DNA of 64,000 nucleotides from Streptomyces spororaveus (GCF_016755875.1 NZ_BNED01000005.1:5408001-5472000), one strand, 5' to 3'; shown: positions 17,072 to 26,737, counted from the stretch's first letter. Notes: generated from the letters alone by a model not told the origin. Program-made: numbers and translations.

Positions 17072-17422
17072 ATGGCTCGGCAACGACGCGAAGGCGGCCT
17101 GCTGTCCCTCGCCCTGTACGCGGGGACCTCGCGGGTCCTTGCCCTGCTGCTCCCGGTCGTGCTGCTCGGCGGAATCCTCGGGCTGTTCGCCGGGGAGGGC
17201 GGGCTGGGCGCCGTGGTGGTCGCCCTCGCGGCCACCGTCGCCGTGGGCACCGCGGCCCTCGCCGCTGCCGCGCGGCTCGTACGGCCCGTGCCGCCGCACC
17301 GAATACGCACCGCGATCCGTGATCGCGAGCAGCGCACGGCTTTCCTGCCGCAGCGTGATCCCGATGCCTCGGGCCGGTCGCGGCCCAGGGCGCCCGGCCG
17401 TCTCGTCCCGACGGCCGCGTAG
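17072..17422 (+). CDS. DUF6412-type small membrane protein
   Basis: The 116-aa protein has two transmembrane segments (ALLLPVVLLGGILGLF and VVVALAATVAVGTAALAAAA). A conserved arginine-rich tail follows (PPHRIRTAIRDREQRTAFLP, then QRDPDASG). This resembles the DUF6412 proteins that precede a yidC paralogue in streptomycetes. The ATG at 17072 has a purine-rich site (GGGGGAGG) 6 nt upstream; an ATG at 16994 is in frame but less likely. The yidC-like gene starts 121 bp downstream. Function unknown, possibly linked to membrane insertion by context. Confidence 0.75.
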   Translation: MARQRREGGLLSLALYAGTSRVLALLLPVVLLGGILGLFAGEGGLGAVVVALAATVAVGTAALAAAARLVRPVPPHRIRTAIRDREQRTAFLPQRDPDASGRSRPRAPGRLVPTAA

Positions 17423-17543
17423 GGGCGCGCAGTACTTCTCGTTCCCGCCTTCTGCTGACTGATTCACTGTCGTCGCCCCTCGCGGGTCGTCACGCCGAAA
17501 TGCACCTCTTTCGACGTTCGACGAGACCCTTCGGAGGGCCCGC

Positions 17544-18302
17544 GTGTCCGTTTTCACCCACCTTGTTGCTGAGCTGGGCCGGCTGCTGGAGCCGGTACTG
17601 GCGCAATCCGCGACCGCTGCCGCGATCGTGCTGTTCACCGTGCTCGTACGGCTCGCGCTGCACCCGCTGAGCCGGGCCGCCTTCCGCGGTGCGACCCCGG
17701 TGGCCGGCTGTCTGCCCATGCTGCTCCAGCTGCCGGTGTTCTTCCTCATGTACAAGACGTTCTCGTCGGGGGGAGAGCTGCTGAGCCATCGGCTCTTCGC
17801 CGCGCCGCTGGGGGCCCGGTGGACCGAGGCGCTGGGTGAGGGCGGCCCGTTCGGGGCGCAGGGGCTGGTGTTCCTCGGGCTGTTCGGGGCGATCGCGGTG
17901 GTCGCCGCGTGGAGCGCGGTGCGGGGGCGCCGGACGGCCGCCTCGGTCGCCGCGGCCGCTGCCGCCGCCGCAGCCACTGCGCCCAAGAAGGCCGCTGCCG
18001 CCAAGAAGCCCGGGACCGGCGGCGGGGCCAAGGCCGTCCCCAAGGCCGGGGCCGGGGTCATGGGCGAGGTGAGTGCCGAGCAGCAGGAGGTCATGCGCAA
18101 GCTGGGCGGCGTACTGCCCCTGCTGTCGTTCGGGACGCTGATCACTGCCGCCGTGGTGCCGCTGGCCGCCGGGCTCTACCTGCTGACCACCACCGCGTGG
18201 TCGGTGGCGGAGCGGGCCTGGCTCCAGCACCGCAAGGAGCGGGCGGAGCAGTCTGAACCGGCGGAGCAGGCGGCGGGTGGAGGCGTGCGTTCCAGCCTGT
18301 GA
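17544..18302 (+). CDS. yidC: YidC/Oxa1-family membrane protein insertase (paralogue)
   Basis: The 252-aa membrane protein has the YidC/Oxa1 core: HPLSRAAFRG, CLPMLLQLPVFFLMYKTF and a C-terminal hairpin ending in a basic tail. The large periplasmic domain of proteobacterial YidC is absent, as expected in Gram-positives. An Ala/Lys-rich linker lies at about residues 132-172. This is the short second paralogue type rather than the rpmH-linked housekeeping copy. GTG start with GGAGG upstream. It probably helps insert small membrane proteins. Confidence 0.82.
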   Translation: MSVFTHLVAELGRLLEPVLAQSATAAAIVLFTVLVRLALHPLSRAAFRGATPVAGCLPMLLQLPVFFLMYKTFSSGGELLSHRLFAAPLGARWTEALGEGGPFGAQGLVFLGLFGAIAVVAAWSAVRGRRTAASVAAAAAAAAATAPKKAAAAKKPGTGGGAKAVPKAGAGVMGEVSAEQQEVMRKLGGVLPLLSFGTLITAAVVPLAAGLYLLTTTAWSVAERAWLQHRKERAEQSEPAEQAAGGGVRSSL

Positions 18303-18425
18303 ACAGGGTCTTGCGGATTGGGTGGACATCTTGGAGGATCGACCAAATCCTCCGATGGCCGCAACCCATCGGCCGGCCCTGGGCACGCCCCGGGGCCGAC
18401 CACCCACGACCACGGGAGAATGCCC

Positions 18426-19283
18426 ATGAAGCTGCTGCGTGTCGGACCCGTAGGGTCGGAGCGCCCCGCGCTGCTCGACCGGGACGGGACCCTGCGCGAC
18501 CTGTCCGGCCTGATCACGGATGTGGACGGTGGCCTGCTCGCCGACGACTCCGTGCTGACCCGGGTACGGGACGCGGCCGCGTCCGGTGAGCTTCCGGTCC
18601 TGAGCCCCGAAGGCCTGCGCATCGGCGCCCCGGTCGGCCGCATCGGCAAGGTCGTGGGCATCGGCCTGAACTACTTCGGCCACGCCGCCGAGATCGGCGC
18701 GGAGCCGCCGGCCGAGCCGATCCTGTTCCTGAAGGCCCCGGACACCGTGGTCGGCCCGGACGACACCGTGCTGATCCCGCGCGGCAGCGTGAAGACCGAC
18801 TGGGAAGCCGAGCTCGGCGTCGTCATCGGCAGCACCGCCCGCTACCTGGACTCGGCCGTGCAGGGGCTCGCACACGTCGGCGGATACGTGCTGGTCAACG
18901 ACGTCTCGGAGCGCGAGTTCCAGATCGAGCGCGGCGGCACCTGGGACAAGGGGAAGAACTGCGAGACCTTCACCCCGGTCGGCCCCTGGCTGCTCACCGC
19001 CGACGAGGTCCCGAACCCGCAGGTCCTGGACGTGAAGCTGTGGGTCAACGGTGAGCTCAAGCAGGACGGCAACACCTCGGACCAGATCTTCCCGGTCGGC
19101 GAGGTCGTCCGGTACCTGAGCCACTTCATGACCCTGTACCCGGGCGATGTCATCGTCACCGGTACGCCCGGTGGCGTCGCCATGGGGCAGCCGGAGCCGA
19201 AGCCCTACCTGCGGGCCGGTGACGTCGTCGAGGTGGAGATCGAGGGTCTCGGCCGTCAGCGCCAGGAGTTCAAGGGCGCGTAG
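18426..19283 (+). CDS. Fumarylacetoacetate hydrolase family protein
   Basis: The 285-aa enzyme has the FAH fold: an N-terminal small domain, then GKVVGIGLNYFGHAAE, the metal-binding EAELGVVIG and DVSEREFQ blocks, and the substrate loop VIVTGTPGGVAMG. The family cleaves or decarboxylates acylpyruvates and related keto-acids in aromatic or sugar-acid catabolism. The substrate here is unknown. ATG 18426 is chosen for its spacing to GGAGA; ATG 18420 is in frame and would add two residues. A strong hairpin follows the gene at 19335. Confidence 0.9.
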   Translation: MKLLRVGPVGSERPALLDRDGTLRDLSGLITDVDGGLLADDSVLTRVRDAAASGELPVLSPEGLRIGAPVGRIGKVVGIGLNYFGHAAEIGAEPPAEPILFLKAPDTVVGPDDTVLIPRGSVKTDWEAELGVVIGSTARYLDSAVQGLAHVGGYVLVNDVSEREFQIERGGTWDKGKNCETFTPVGPWLLTADEVPNPQVLDVKLWVNGELKQDGNTSDQIFPVGEVVRYLSHFMTLYPGDVIVTGTPGGVAMGQPEPKPYLRAGDVVEVEIEGLGRQRQEFKGA

Positions 19284-19334
19284 CCGCCTCGACTCGAACG
19301 TGTACGCCGCGCACGCGGCGCGCGTGTACGCAGG

Positions 19335-19361
19335 GGCGGGGCCGCCATCGGCGGCCCCGCC
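19335..19361. terminator. Bidirectional terminator between convergent genes
   Basis: A 12-bp perfect GC stem (19335-19346 with 19350-19361) with a 3-nt loop lies between the FAH-family gene and the convergent oxidoreductase gene. A second, weaker inverted repeat lies just upstream (about 19300-19328). Confidence 0.7.
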
Positions 19362-19398
19362 TCTCACGTGCGTGCGCGGCTCCGGTACGCGCCGACGT

Positions 19399-20496
19399 TC
19401 AGCGCTCTGAACGGCCGGGGAGCTCCACGACCACGCCCTCCTCGGACGACCGGCGGGCCGCCTCCAGTACGTCGAGGCACTGCGCGGCCTCCTGCGCCGT
19501 CACGGGCGCGGGCCCGCCCGTGCGCAGCGCGGCCGCCACCGCCGCGTAGTACGCCGGGTAGTCGCCCTGCTCGGTGGGGACCGGGATCCCGCCGCCGGTC
19601 AGCGGGGACTCGCCGGAGCCCAGCCGCCCCCACAGGTGCGGGGGCTCCTCGCCCCAGGGCAGGTCCCCGCCCGGCCGCAGTCCGTCGCGCAGGGCGCCCT
19701 CCTGCGGGTCGAGGCCGTACTTCACGTAGCCGGCCCGGGAGCCCAGGACGCGCAGCCGAGGTCCGAGCTGGGCGGTGGTCGCGCTGACGTAGAGGTGGGA
19801 GCGGACCCCGTTCGCGTGGGTGAGGGCGATGAAGGTGTCGTCGTCGGTCTCGGCGCCCGGGCGGCGCACGTCGGTCTCCGCGTAGACGCGTACGGCCGGG
19901 CCGAACAGCACCAGCGCCTGGTCCACGACGTGACTGCCGAGGTCGTACAGCAGACCGCCGATCTCCTCCGGGGCGCCCGACTCGCGCCAGCCGCCCTTCA
20001 GCTGCGGGCGCCAGCGCTCGAAACGGGATTCGAAGCGCTGGACCTCGCCGAGCTCGCCGTCGGCGATGAGCCGGCGCAGGGTGAGGAAGTCGTTGTCCCA
20101 GCGGCGGTTCTGGAAGACGGAGAGGAAGGTTCCGCTGCGGTCCGCGAGGGCGGCCAGCGCGCGGGCCTCGGCCGCGGTGGCGGCGAGCGGCTTGTCCACG
20201 ACCACCGGGATCCCGGCTTCGAGGGCGGTGGTGGCGAGCGGCACGTGCGTCCGGTTGGGGGAGGCGATCACGACCAGGTCGAGGTCCCGGTCCCACAGCT
20301 CGTCGGCGGTGGCGGCGATGTGCACGTCGGGGAACTCCGCGCGGGCCTGGGCCTGCCGGGCCGGGTCGGAGGTGACGACGGTGTCGAGGGTGAGCCCGTC
20401 CGTGGCGGACACGAGGGGGGCGTGGAAAACGGAACCGGCGAGTCCGTAGCCGATGAGGCCGACGCGGAGGGGGGTGGTGGGGGCGGAGGTGCTCAT
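19399..20496 (-). CDS. Gfo/Idh/MocA-family oxidoreductase
   Basis: The 365-aa NAD(P)-dependent oxidoreductase has the Rossmann motif VGLIGYGLAGSVFHAPL at its N-terminus. The conserved EKP-type motif appears as VVDKPLA, followed by LSVFQNRRWDNDFLTL. The C-terminal half is the α/β substrate-binding domain. These enzymes act on sugars or inositols. The ATG at 20496 begins the Rossmann region; an upstream in-frame ATG at 20532 overlaps the operator and is unlikely. It is divergent from a ROK repressor gene and probably is its target. Confidence 0.88.
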   Translation of the reverse strand: MSTSAPTTPLRVGLIGYGLAGSVFHAPLVSATDGLTLDTVVTSDPARQAQARAEFPDVHIAATADELWDRDLDLVVIASPNRTHVPLATTALEAGIPVVVDKPLAATAAEARALAALADRSGTFLSVFQNRRWDNDFLTLRRLIADGELGEVQRFESRFERWRPQLKGGWRESGAPEEIGGLLYDLGSHVVDQALVLFGPAVRVYAETDVRRPGAETDDDTFIALTHANGVRSHLYVSATTAQLGPRLRVLGSRAGYVKYGLDPQEGALRDGLRPGGDLPWGEEPPHLWGRLGSGESPLTGGGIPVPTEQGDYPAYYAAVAAALRTGGPAPVTAQEAAQCLDVLEAARRSSEEGVVVELPGRSER

Positions 20497-20504
20497 GGGA
20501 ACCA

Positions 20505-20527
20505 CTTTGGCGACAGTGTTGTCAAAG
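20505..20527. promoter_or_regulatory. Palindromic operator candidate for the ROK repressor
   Basis: A 23-bp imperfect palindrome has left half CTTTGGCGACA, centre G and right half TGTTGTCAAAG; 9 of 11 positions pair. It lies between the two divergent genes and overlaps the -35 of the ROK promoter. ROK repressors bind such palindromes and release them on sugar binding. Confidence 0.55.
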
Positions 20528-20546
20528 TGCAAGGAGGGTGGACAAT
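20520..20546 (+). promoter_or_regulatory. Promoter of the ROK gene, probably leaderless
   Basis: TTGTCA (20520-20525) and GACAAT (20541-20546) are separated by 15 bp. The GTG at 20553 lies 7 nt beyond the -10, so transcription likely starts at the start codon. AGGAGG at 20532-20537 is poorly spaced to act as its ribosome site. Confidence 0.45.
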
Positions 20547-20552
20547 GGGCGA

Positions 20553-21770
20553 GTGAACAGGGGTAGCGGGGAGAGTCGCGGCGGGGTGAACCTGCCTGCG
20601 CTGCGCGGGTACAACGAGGCGCTGCTGCTGGACCTGCTGCGCGGCGCCGGACCGGCGGGCCTGGGCCGCACCGAACTCGCGGCCCGTACGGGGCTCACCC
20701 CGCAGGCCGTCAGCAAGATCACGGCCCGGCTCGGCGCGGACGGGCTGGTCGCGGAGGCCGGCCGCGCGGCGTCCACCGGCGGCAAGCCGCGCACCCTGCT
20801 CCGGCTGGTGCCGGACGTGCGCCACGCCGTCGGAGTGCACCTGGACCGCGACGAGATCCTTGCGGTACGGGTGGACCTGGCGGGCCGCGTCGTCGCCGAG
20901 AGCGGGGGCCCGCTGGACTTCGGGGCCGGTCCGGAGGCGGCGGTGGAGGCGGTGGTACGGGCGGTCGCGCGGGTCGCGGACCCGGCCGGGCTGCCGCTGC
21001 TGGGCGTCGGGGTGGCCGCACCGGGGCCGCTCGACCACCGGGCCGGGGCGATGGGGCGGGTGACGGGGTTCCCGAGCTGGAAGGGCTTCCCGCTGCGGGG
21101 GGTGCTGGAGGGACGGCTGGGCCTGCCGGTGGTGCTGGACAAGGACACGAACGCCGGTGCGGCCGCGGCTGCCGGGGCGTGGCTCCGGGCCGCGTGGCCG
21201 GAGGCGGATGCGGAGGCCGGTGCGGGCGTGGATGCGGGTGCCTACGCGGGTGCGGCCGTGGGTGCGGATGCCGTGCGGGGCGTGGCTGTCGGGCCGGACG
21301 TGGACGCGTACATCGGCGGCGGGCCGCGCACCTGCGTCTACCTGCACGTCGGGACCGGGCTGGGCGCGGGGTTGTGGCTGGGCAACGGGGTCTACCGGGG
21401 TGCCCGCTCGGCGGCGGGGGAGTTCGGCCACCAGGTGCTGCTGCTGGACGGGCCGCCGTGCCGGTGCGGGGCGCGCGGCTGCGTGGAGGTGCTGTGCCTG
21501 GGGGCGGTGGCCCGAGGCGATCTGTCCGAGGCGGCACGGATCCTGGGCGAGGGTGCGGCCAACCTGGTCGCGCTGCTGGATGTGGACCGGGTGCTGCTGG
21601 GCGGGCGTGTGGTGACGGCGGCGCCGGAGGTCTTCGTGGCCGGGGTCGGCGCCGTTCTCGCGGCCCGCGCGCTGGATCCGGCCCGGCCGGTGGTCGCCCT
21701 GGCAGGGGCGGGTGTGGCGGAGGGGGCGGCGGAGCTGGCGCTGGCGCCGTTGTTCGGGCGCGAGGGGTGA
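20553..21770 (+). CDS. ROK family transcriptional repressor
   Basis: The 405-aa protein has an N-terminal winged HTH (LLRGAGPAGLGRTELAARTG then LTPQAVSKITARL). A ROK sugar-kinase-like domain follows: DKDTNAGAAAAAG, LHVGTGLGAGLW and the zinc-binding PCRCGARGCVEVL. It presumably represses the divergent oxidoreductase gene through the palindrome at 20505-20527. The kinase fold carries an unusual Ala/Gly/Val/Asp-rich insertion of about 35 residues (encoded by 21205-21300). In-frame start GTG 20553 is preferred over 20538 because a -10 box lies just upstream. Confidence 0.88.
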   Translation: MNRGSGESRGGVNLPALRGYNEALLLDLLRGAGPAGLGRTELAARTGLTPQAVSKITARLGADGLVAEAGRAASTGGKPRTLLRLVPDVRHAVGVHLDRDEILAVRVDLAGRVVAESGGPLDFGAGPEAAVEAVVRAVARVADPAGLPLLGVGVAAPGPLDHRAGAMGRVTGFPSWKGFPLRGVLEGRLGLPVVLDKDTNAGAAAAAGAWLRAAWPEADAEAGAGVDAGAYAGAAVGADAVRGVAVGPDVDAYIGGGPRTCVYLHVGTGLGAGLWLGNGVYRGARSAAGEFGHQVLLLDGPPCRCGARGCVEVLCLGAVARGDLSEAARILGEGAANLVALLDVDRVLLGGRVVTAAPEVFVAGVGAVLAARALDPARPVVALAGAGVAEGAAELALAPLFGREG

Positions 21771-21773
21771 GGG

Positions 21774-21826
21774 GTGCCGTGCCGTGCCCTGCCCTGCCGT
21801 GCCCTGCCGTGCCCTGCCGTGCCGTT
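21774..21826. repeat. Tandem pentanucleotide repeat (TGCCG/TGCCC)
   Basis: About ten units of a 5-bp repeat, alternating TGCCG and TGCCC, follow directly after the ROK stop codon. This is low-complexity intergenic DNA and likely length-variable. Confidence 0.8.
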
Positions 21827-21847
21827 GCCCGGGCTCTGCCCGGGCCC

Positions 21848-21869
21848 GCGCCTCGATCGCCGGCGGGGT
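21848..21869. repeat. Dispersed GCGCCTCrAnCGCCGGC motif
   Basis: The core GCGCCTCGATCGCCGGCGGG belongs to a short dispersed motif. It recurs at 26796-26818 (inside a permease gene), at 60204-60225 and 60281-60302, and inverted at about 60599-60620 and 60719-60740. Its role is unknown. Confidence 0.6.
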
Positions 21870-22034
21870 GGGGGCGGGGGATTTGACCTCATCCACCATC
21901 CGGGCGTAAACCAGAACAACTCAGGCGTGGCTCCCGGTGAGGGGTCGCGCGGGGGTGGCAGGGTGCGGGCAGGGCCGGGGTGATTGTCACCTCGTCCGAT
22001 CATCGTCCCGTCCGGCGAGCAGCGAAGGTCTTCC

Positions 22035-22778
22035 ATGCGACTACGCAAAGCCCTTGCCCTCACCGCCGTCCTCTCCGGCGCCCTGGTCGCCGCCACCGCA
22101 CCCACCGCCGGAGCCGACATCGGCGCGGGCGGCGGACGTCCCGCACCGGCACTGCCCTCGCGCGCGCAGGCCACCTGCGGCGACGGGAAGAGCACCGCCT
22201 TCCCGATCGGGGCGCGGATCCGTGGCGGTCCGGCCGTGTACCGCACCGGTGCCGGGCTGCAGACCTGGTACCTGGACCTGACCAACACCACCAACTCCGA
22301 GTGCACGGCCATCCACCCGATCGTCGTCTTCACGGACAAGGCCCACACCCTGCGCCCCGCGCACCTGCGCATGGAGTTCGACGCCCCGGGCGGCACCTTC
22401 CCGGTCAGCCTGGAGCACAGCGACCGCGACGAGATCATCGCCGTCTTCGACGGCGGCGACGCCTTCCCCGGGTTCACCGTCGGCCCCGGCGGTTCCCTGA
22501 CCGTCAAGGTGGGCCTCTCCTTCGCTCCGGACGCGCCCGTCGGCGAGGTCGTCGCCGATGCCGCCCTCGTCCAGCGCAAGGGGGACGACGGCGACTGGAT
22601 CGGCGAGGCGGGCGGGTACCGGTTCTCGGTCGAGGGGCCGGCGGATCCCGTCGAGGCGGGCTCCCTCGCCCATACGGGACCGCGTGAATGGGCCTACGGC
22701 ACAGGCGCCGTGGCCGCGCTCGCCGCCGGTGGAGGCCTGCTGCTGGGTGCCCGTCGGCTGCGCCGTTCCGCACGCTGA
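22035..22778 (+). CDS. Secreted LAxTG-type cell-wall-anchored protein
   Basis: The 247-aa protein begins with a Sec signal peptide (MRLRKALALTAVLSGALVAA, cleavage near AGA-DI). It ends with LAHTG, a hydrophobic helix (AVAALAAGGGLLLG) and a basic tail, a class E sortase sorting signal. The mature part is β-rich with one Cys pair candidate (ATCGDGK, SECTA); I do not recognise a domain. ATG 22035 starts the signal peptide; the frame is open from 21984. The only class E sortase visible in the window (16574) is truncated, so another must serve it. Confidence 0.82.
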   Translation: MRLRKALALTAVLSGALVAATAPTAGADIGAGGGRPAPALPSRAQATCGDGKSTAFPIGARIRGGPAVYRTGAGLQTWYLDLTNTTNSECTAIHPIVVFTDKAHTLRPAHLRMEFDAPGGTFPVSLEHSDRDEIIAVFDGGDAFPGFTVGPGGSLTVKVGLSFAPDAPVGEVVADAALVQRKGDDGDWIGEAGGYRFSVEGPADPVEAGSLAHTGPREWAYGTGAVAALAAGGGLLLGARRLRRSAR

Positions 22779-22901
22779 ACCGCCCGTCGCGGAGCCCGCA
22801 GACGCCCGCCCCGGCGTCCGCCGACTGACCGCCCCGCCTCCGCTCACCGTCCGTCCCGGCGCCCGCGGACCGCCCGCGCGGTGACCGGCTGCCGCCCCGC
22901 A

Positions 22902-22907
22902 TAGAGT
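22902..22907 (+). promoter_or_regulatory. -10 element of the GntR gene, leaderless
   Basis: TAGAGT ends 6 nt before the GTG at 22914 and no Shine-Dalgarno sequence is present. GTGACC at 22881-22886 could be a -35 with 15-bp spacing. Confidence 0.5.
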
Positions 22908-22913
22908 CCCACC

Positions 22914-23678
22914 GTGGAAGAACAGACCCAGCGGCACCGCCCCGGCTCACCCGTGCGTTCCGGCATTCCCGAACACGGCCGCATCCCCAAGTACTACGCC
23001 GTCAAGGCCCGGATCGCCGAGCTCCTCGACGAGCTCGGCGAGGGTGGCACGCTGCCCACCGAGCGCGATCTCGCCGAGCGGTACGAGGTGTCCCGCGAGA
23101 CCGTCCGCCAGGCTCTGCGCGAGCTGCTCCTGGAGGGCCGGCTGCGCCGCTCCGGCCGCGGGACCGTCGTCGCCGGCCCCAAGCTGGAGCAGCCGCTCTC
23201 CCTCGCCAGCTACACCGAAGGCGTGCGCCGCCAGGGCCGTCGCCCGGGCCGTCATCTCATCGGCCTGGAGCAGTTCCCCTGCCCGCCCGACCTTGCGCCC
23301 GGTATCGGCGCCGAGCCCGGCGAGCCCGTCTGGCACCTGGAGCGGGTCCTGCTGGCCGACGACGAGCGCGTCGGCCTGGAGAGTACGTACATCCGCGTGG
23401 CCCGGGCCCCCCGCCTGGACGGCGACTTCCCGCCGGACTCCTCCTTCTACGGATACCTCCGCGACAGCCTCGGCATCTCCTTCGGCGAGGCCGACGAGAA
23501 GCTGGAGACGGTCCTGGCGACCCCGCGCGAAGCCCTGTTGATCGGCACGCCGCCCGCGCTCCCCATGCTGCTCATCCACCGTTTCTCGCGCGACCAGGAC
23601 GGCCGGCCGCTGGAGCGCGTGCGTTCGCTCTACCGTGGTGACCGGTTCAGCTTCACGACCCGCCTGCGGGCCGAGTAG
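22914..23678 (+). CDS. GntR/HutC-family regulator (UTRA), phosphonate locus
   Basis: The 254-aa regulator has an N-terminal GntR winged helix (about 25-92; GGTLPTERDLAERYEVSRET, VRQALRELLLEGRL). A UTRA ligand domain follows (about 105-250; WHLERVLLADDERVGLESTY, PLERVRSLYRGDRF). HutC-type regulators usually repress catabolic operons and dissociate on binding a pathway metabolite. It lies directly upstream and in the same direction as the phosphonate genes, separated by an AT-richer 148-bp region carrying a candidate operator. GTG start fixed by the adjacent -10 box. Confidence 0.9.
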   Translation: MEEQTQRHRPGSPVRSGIPEHGRIPKYYAVKARIAELLDELGEGGTLPTERDLAERYEVSRETVRQALRELLLEGRLRRSGRGTVVAGPKLEQPLSLASYTEGVRRQGRRPGRHLIGLEQFPCPPDLAPGIGAEPGEPVWHLERVLLADDERVGLESTYIRVARAPRLDGDFPPDSSFYGYLRDSLGISFGEADEKLETVLATPREALLIGTPPALPMLLIHRFSRDQDGRPLERVRSLYRGDRFSFTTRLRAE

Positions 23679-23734
23679 CCACACAGCAAAGCACTCGTAA
23701 TAAACGAAATGGGGCAAAGTGAAGTCACAAAAAG

Positions 23735-23750
23735 ATAACGGGTCTAGTCC
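23735..23750. promoter_or_regulatory. Operator candidate upstream of the phosphonate operon
   Basis: ATAACGGGTCTAGTCC lies about 77 bp before the oxidoreductase start. A near-identical copy (ATAACGGGTCTGGACC) lies at 29660-29675 before the phosphodiesterase gene. The core GGTCTAGnCC is typical of HutC-subfamily GntR sites. The nearest regulator, at 22914, is the likeliest binder; DasR is an alternative. Confidence 0.6.
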
Positions 23751-23826
23751 AAGTGTCGAGGGTTGTTCACCGGCGAGTCGCCGGACCGACCTTCCCGGGT
23801 CACGGACCCGACCCACCGTTGGTGGC

Positions 23827-24954
23827 GTGAGAGTCATAGTCGTCGGAGGCGGCGTGGTCGGCACCATGCACGCCTGGCAAGCAGTCGAACGCGGCCACGA
23901 GGTCGTCCAGATCGAGCGAGAAGCGGAGGCCCGCGGCGCGTCCCTGCGCAACTTCGGCCAGATCTGGGTCAGCGGACGAGCCGGGGGAGAGGAGCTCGAC
24001 ACCGCCCTGCGGGCCCGCGAGCTCTGGGAGCGCATCGGCGCCGAGGTGCCCGGCCTGGGCTTTCGCGCCAACGGCTCCCTCACCCCCGTCCGCACCCCAC
24101 GCGAACTCGCGGTCGCCGAGGCGGCCCTGGCCCGCCCGGACGCCGCCGCCCGCGGCTACAAGCTGCTCACCGCGGCCGAGGCGCGGGAGATCAACCCGGC
24201 CCTGCGCGGCGCGTTCGAGGCCGCCCTGTGGTGCGAGCGGGACGCGGCCGTCGAGCCGCGCACCGCGCAGCTCCACCTGCGCGAGGCCCTGCGGGCCCGG
24301 GCGGACGGCCGCTACACCTTCCTCCCCGGCCGGGAGGTCCGCGAGGTGACCGGTCCCGGCGCCGTCCGCGACGACCACGGTGACGTCCACCGCGCCGACA
24401 CGGTGGTCCTGGCCACCGGGGCCTGGCTGTCCGGACTCGTCCGCGAACTCGCCCCCGACCTGCCCGTACGCCGCGTCCGCCTGCAGATGATGCAGACCGA
24501 CCCGCTCGGCGAGCCGCTGACCACCTCGGTCGCCGACGCCGACAGCTTCCGCTACTACCCCGCCTACAAGTCCCCCGCGCTCGACACCCTCAACGCCGAG
24601 CAGGAGCAGGTGCCGGTCGCCGCCGAGCACAAGATGCAGCTGCTGATGGTCCAGCGCCAGGACGGCGGACTGACCATCGGCGACACCCACGAGTACGAGC
24701 ACCCCTTCGCCTTCGACACCCTCGAAGACCCCTACGAGCACGTCGCCGCCGTGGCCGAGTCCTTCCTCGGCCGCCCGCTGCCGAAGATCCGCCGCCGCTG
24801 GGCAGGCGTGTACGCGCAATGCGCCGACACCACCCGCGTCGTCCACCGCCAGCAGGTGGCCGACGGCGTCTGGCTGGTGACCGGACCCGGCGGACGCGGC
24901 ATGACCTGCTCGCCCGCCATAGCCGAGACCACCGCGAACGAACTGGGCTGGTAA
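23827..24954 (+). CDS. FAD-dependent oxidoreductase, phosphonate-associated (TIGR03364-like)
   Basis: The 375-aa DAO-family flavoenzyme has a GxGxxG dinucleotide motif VIVVGGGVVGTMHAW at the very N-terminus and the second FAD contact ERGHEVVQIERE. Homologues that sit beside phosphonatase-like hydrolases are thought to oxidatively deaminate or demethylate aminophosphonates to phosphonoacetaldehyde. The context here matches exactly, but the substrate is inferred. The GTG at 23827 starts the Rossmann strand; no clear ribosome site is visible. The hydrolase gene follows after 5 bp. Confidence 0.85.
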   Translation: MRVIVVGGGVVGTMHAWQAVERGHEVVQIEREAEARGASLRNFGQIWVSGRAGGEELDTALRARELWERIGAEVPGLGFRANGSLTPVRTPRELAVAEAALARPDAAARGYKLLTAAEAREINPALRGAFEAALWCERDAAVEPRTAQLHLREALRARADGRYTFLPGREVREVTGPGAVRDDHGDVHRADTVVLATGAWLSGLVRELAPDLPVRRVRLQMMQTDPLGEPLTTSVADADSFRYYPAYKSPALDTLNAEQEQVPVAAEHKMQLLMVQRQDGGLTIGDTHEYEHPFAFDTLEDPYEHVAAVAESFLGRPLPKIRRRWAGVYAQCADTTRVVHRQQVADGVWLVTGPGGRGMTCSPAIAETTANELGW

Positions 24955-24959
24955 GTCAG

Positions 24960-25669
24960 ATGAGCGACATCACCCCCGAAACCGACGTCACCCGACGCAA
25001 GTTGGTCGTCCTCGACATGGCCGGAACCACCGTCGCCGACGGCGGCCTCGTCGAGCGCGCCTTCGAGCAGGCCGCCGAGCGCCTCGGCGTCGAACCCGGC
25101 ACCCCCGACCACGCCGAGAAGCTCCGGTACGTCCTCGACACCATGGGCGAGTCCAAGATCTCGGTCTTCCGCCACCTCTTCGGTACGGAGGAGCTCGCCC
25201 AGCGCGCCAACTCCGCCTTCGAGGCGGCCTACGGCGCACTCGTCGACGGCGGCCTCGTCACCCCGCTCCCCGGAGCCCGCGCCGCGATCGAGCAGCTCCG
25301 CGCCGACGGCCGTACCGTCGTCCTGACCACCGGCTTCGCCCGCGTCACCCAGGACGCCATCCTCGACGCCCTCGGCTGGCAGGACCTCGCCGACCTCACC
25401 CTCTGCCCCGCGGACGCGGGCGGCCGCGGCCGCCCCTACCCGGACATGGTGCTGACCGCGTTCCTGCGGACCGGCGCCGTGGCCGACGTACGCGACGTCG
25501 TGGTCGCGGGCGACACCGCCTACGACATGATGAGCGGCCGCCGCGCCGGCGCGGGCATCGTCGCGGGCGTCCTCACCGGCGCCCACGACCGCGCGGCGCT
25601 CACCGGGAACGGCGCCACCCACGTCCTGGACTCCGTAGCCGGACTCCCGGCCCTCCTCGTGGAGTCGTC

Positions 25670-25673
<4 letters not shown>
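24960..25673 (+). CDS. Phosphonatase-like HAD hydrolase
   Basis: The 237-aa HAD-superfamily protein has nucleophile Asp19 in VVLDMAGTT and the later acidic pair in VVAGDTAYDM. In the cap domain, Lys66 in the segment TMGESKISVF falls where PhnX carries its Schiff-base lysine, so phosphonoacetaldehyde cleavage to acetaldehyde and phosphate is plausible. The motif DMAGTT (rather than DWAGTT) is typical of the phosphonatase-like subgroup next to FAD oxidoreductases. ATG start; its stop overlaps the ATPase start (GTGA). Confidence 0.87.

Positions 25674-26729
<1,056 letters not shown>

Positions 26730-26737
<8 letters not shown>

Noticed and set aside
23735..23750. DasR site before the phosphonate genes
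   Set aside because: The core resembles dre, but it shares an extended 16-bp match with the site at 29660 and lies beside a dedicated GntR gene, so the local regulator is more likely. Not excluded.
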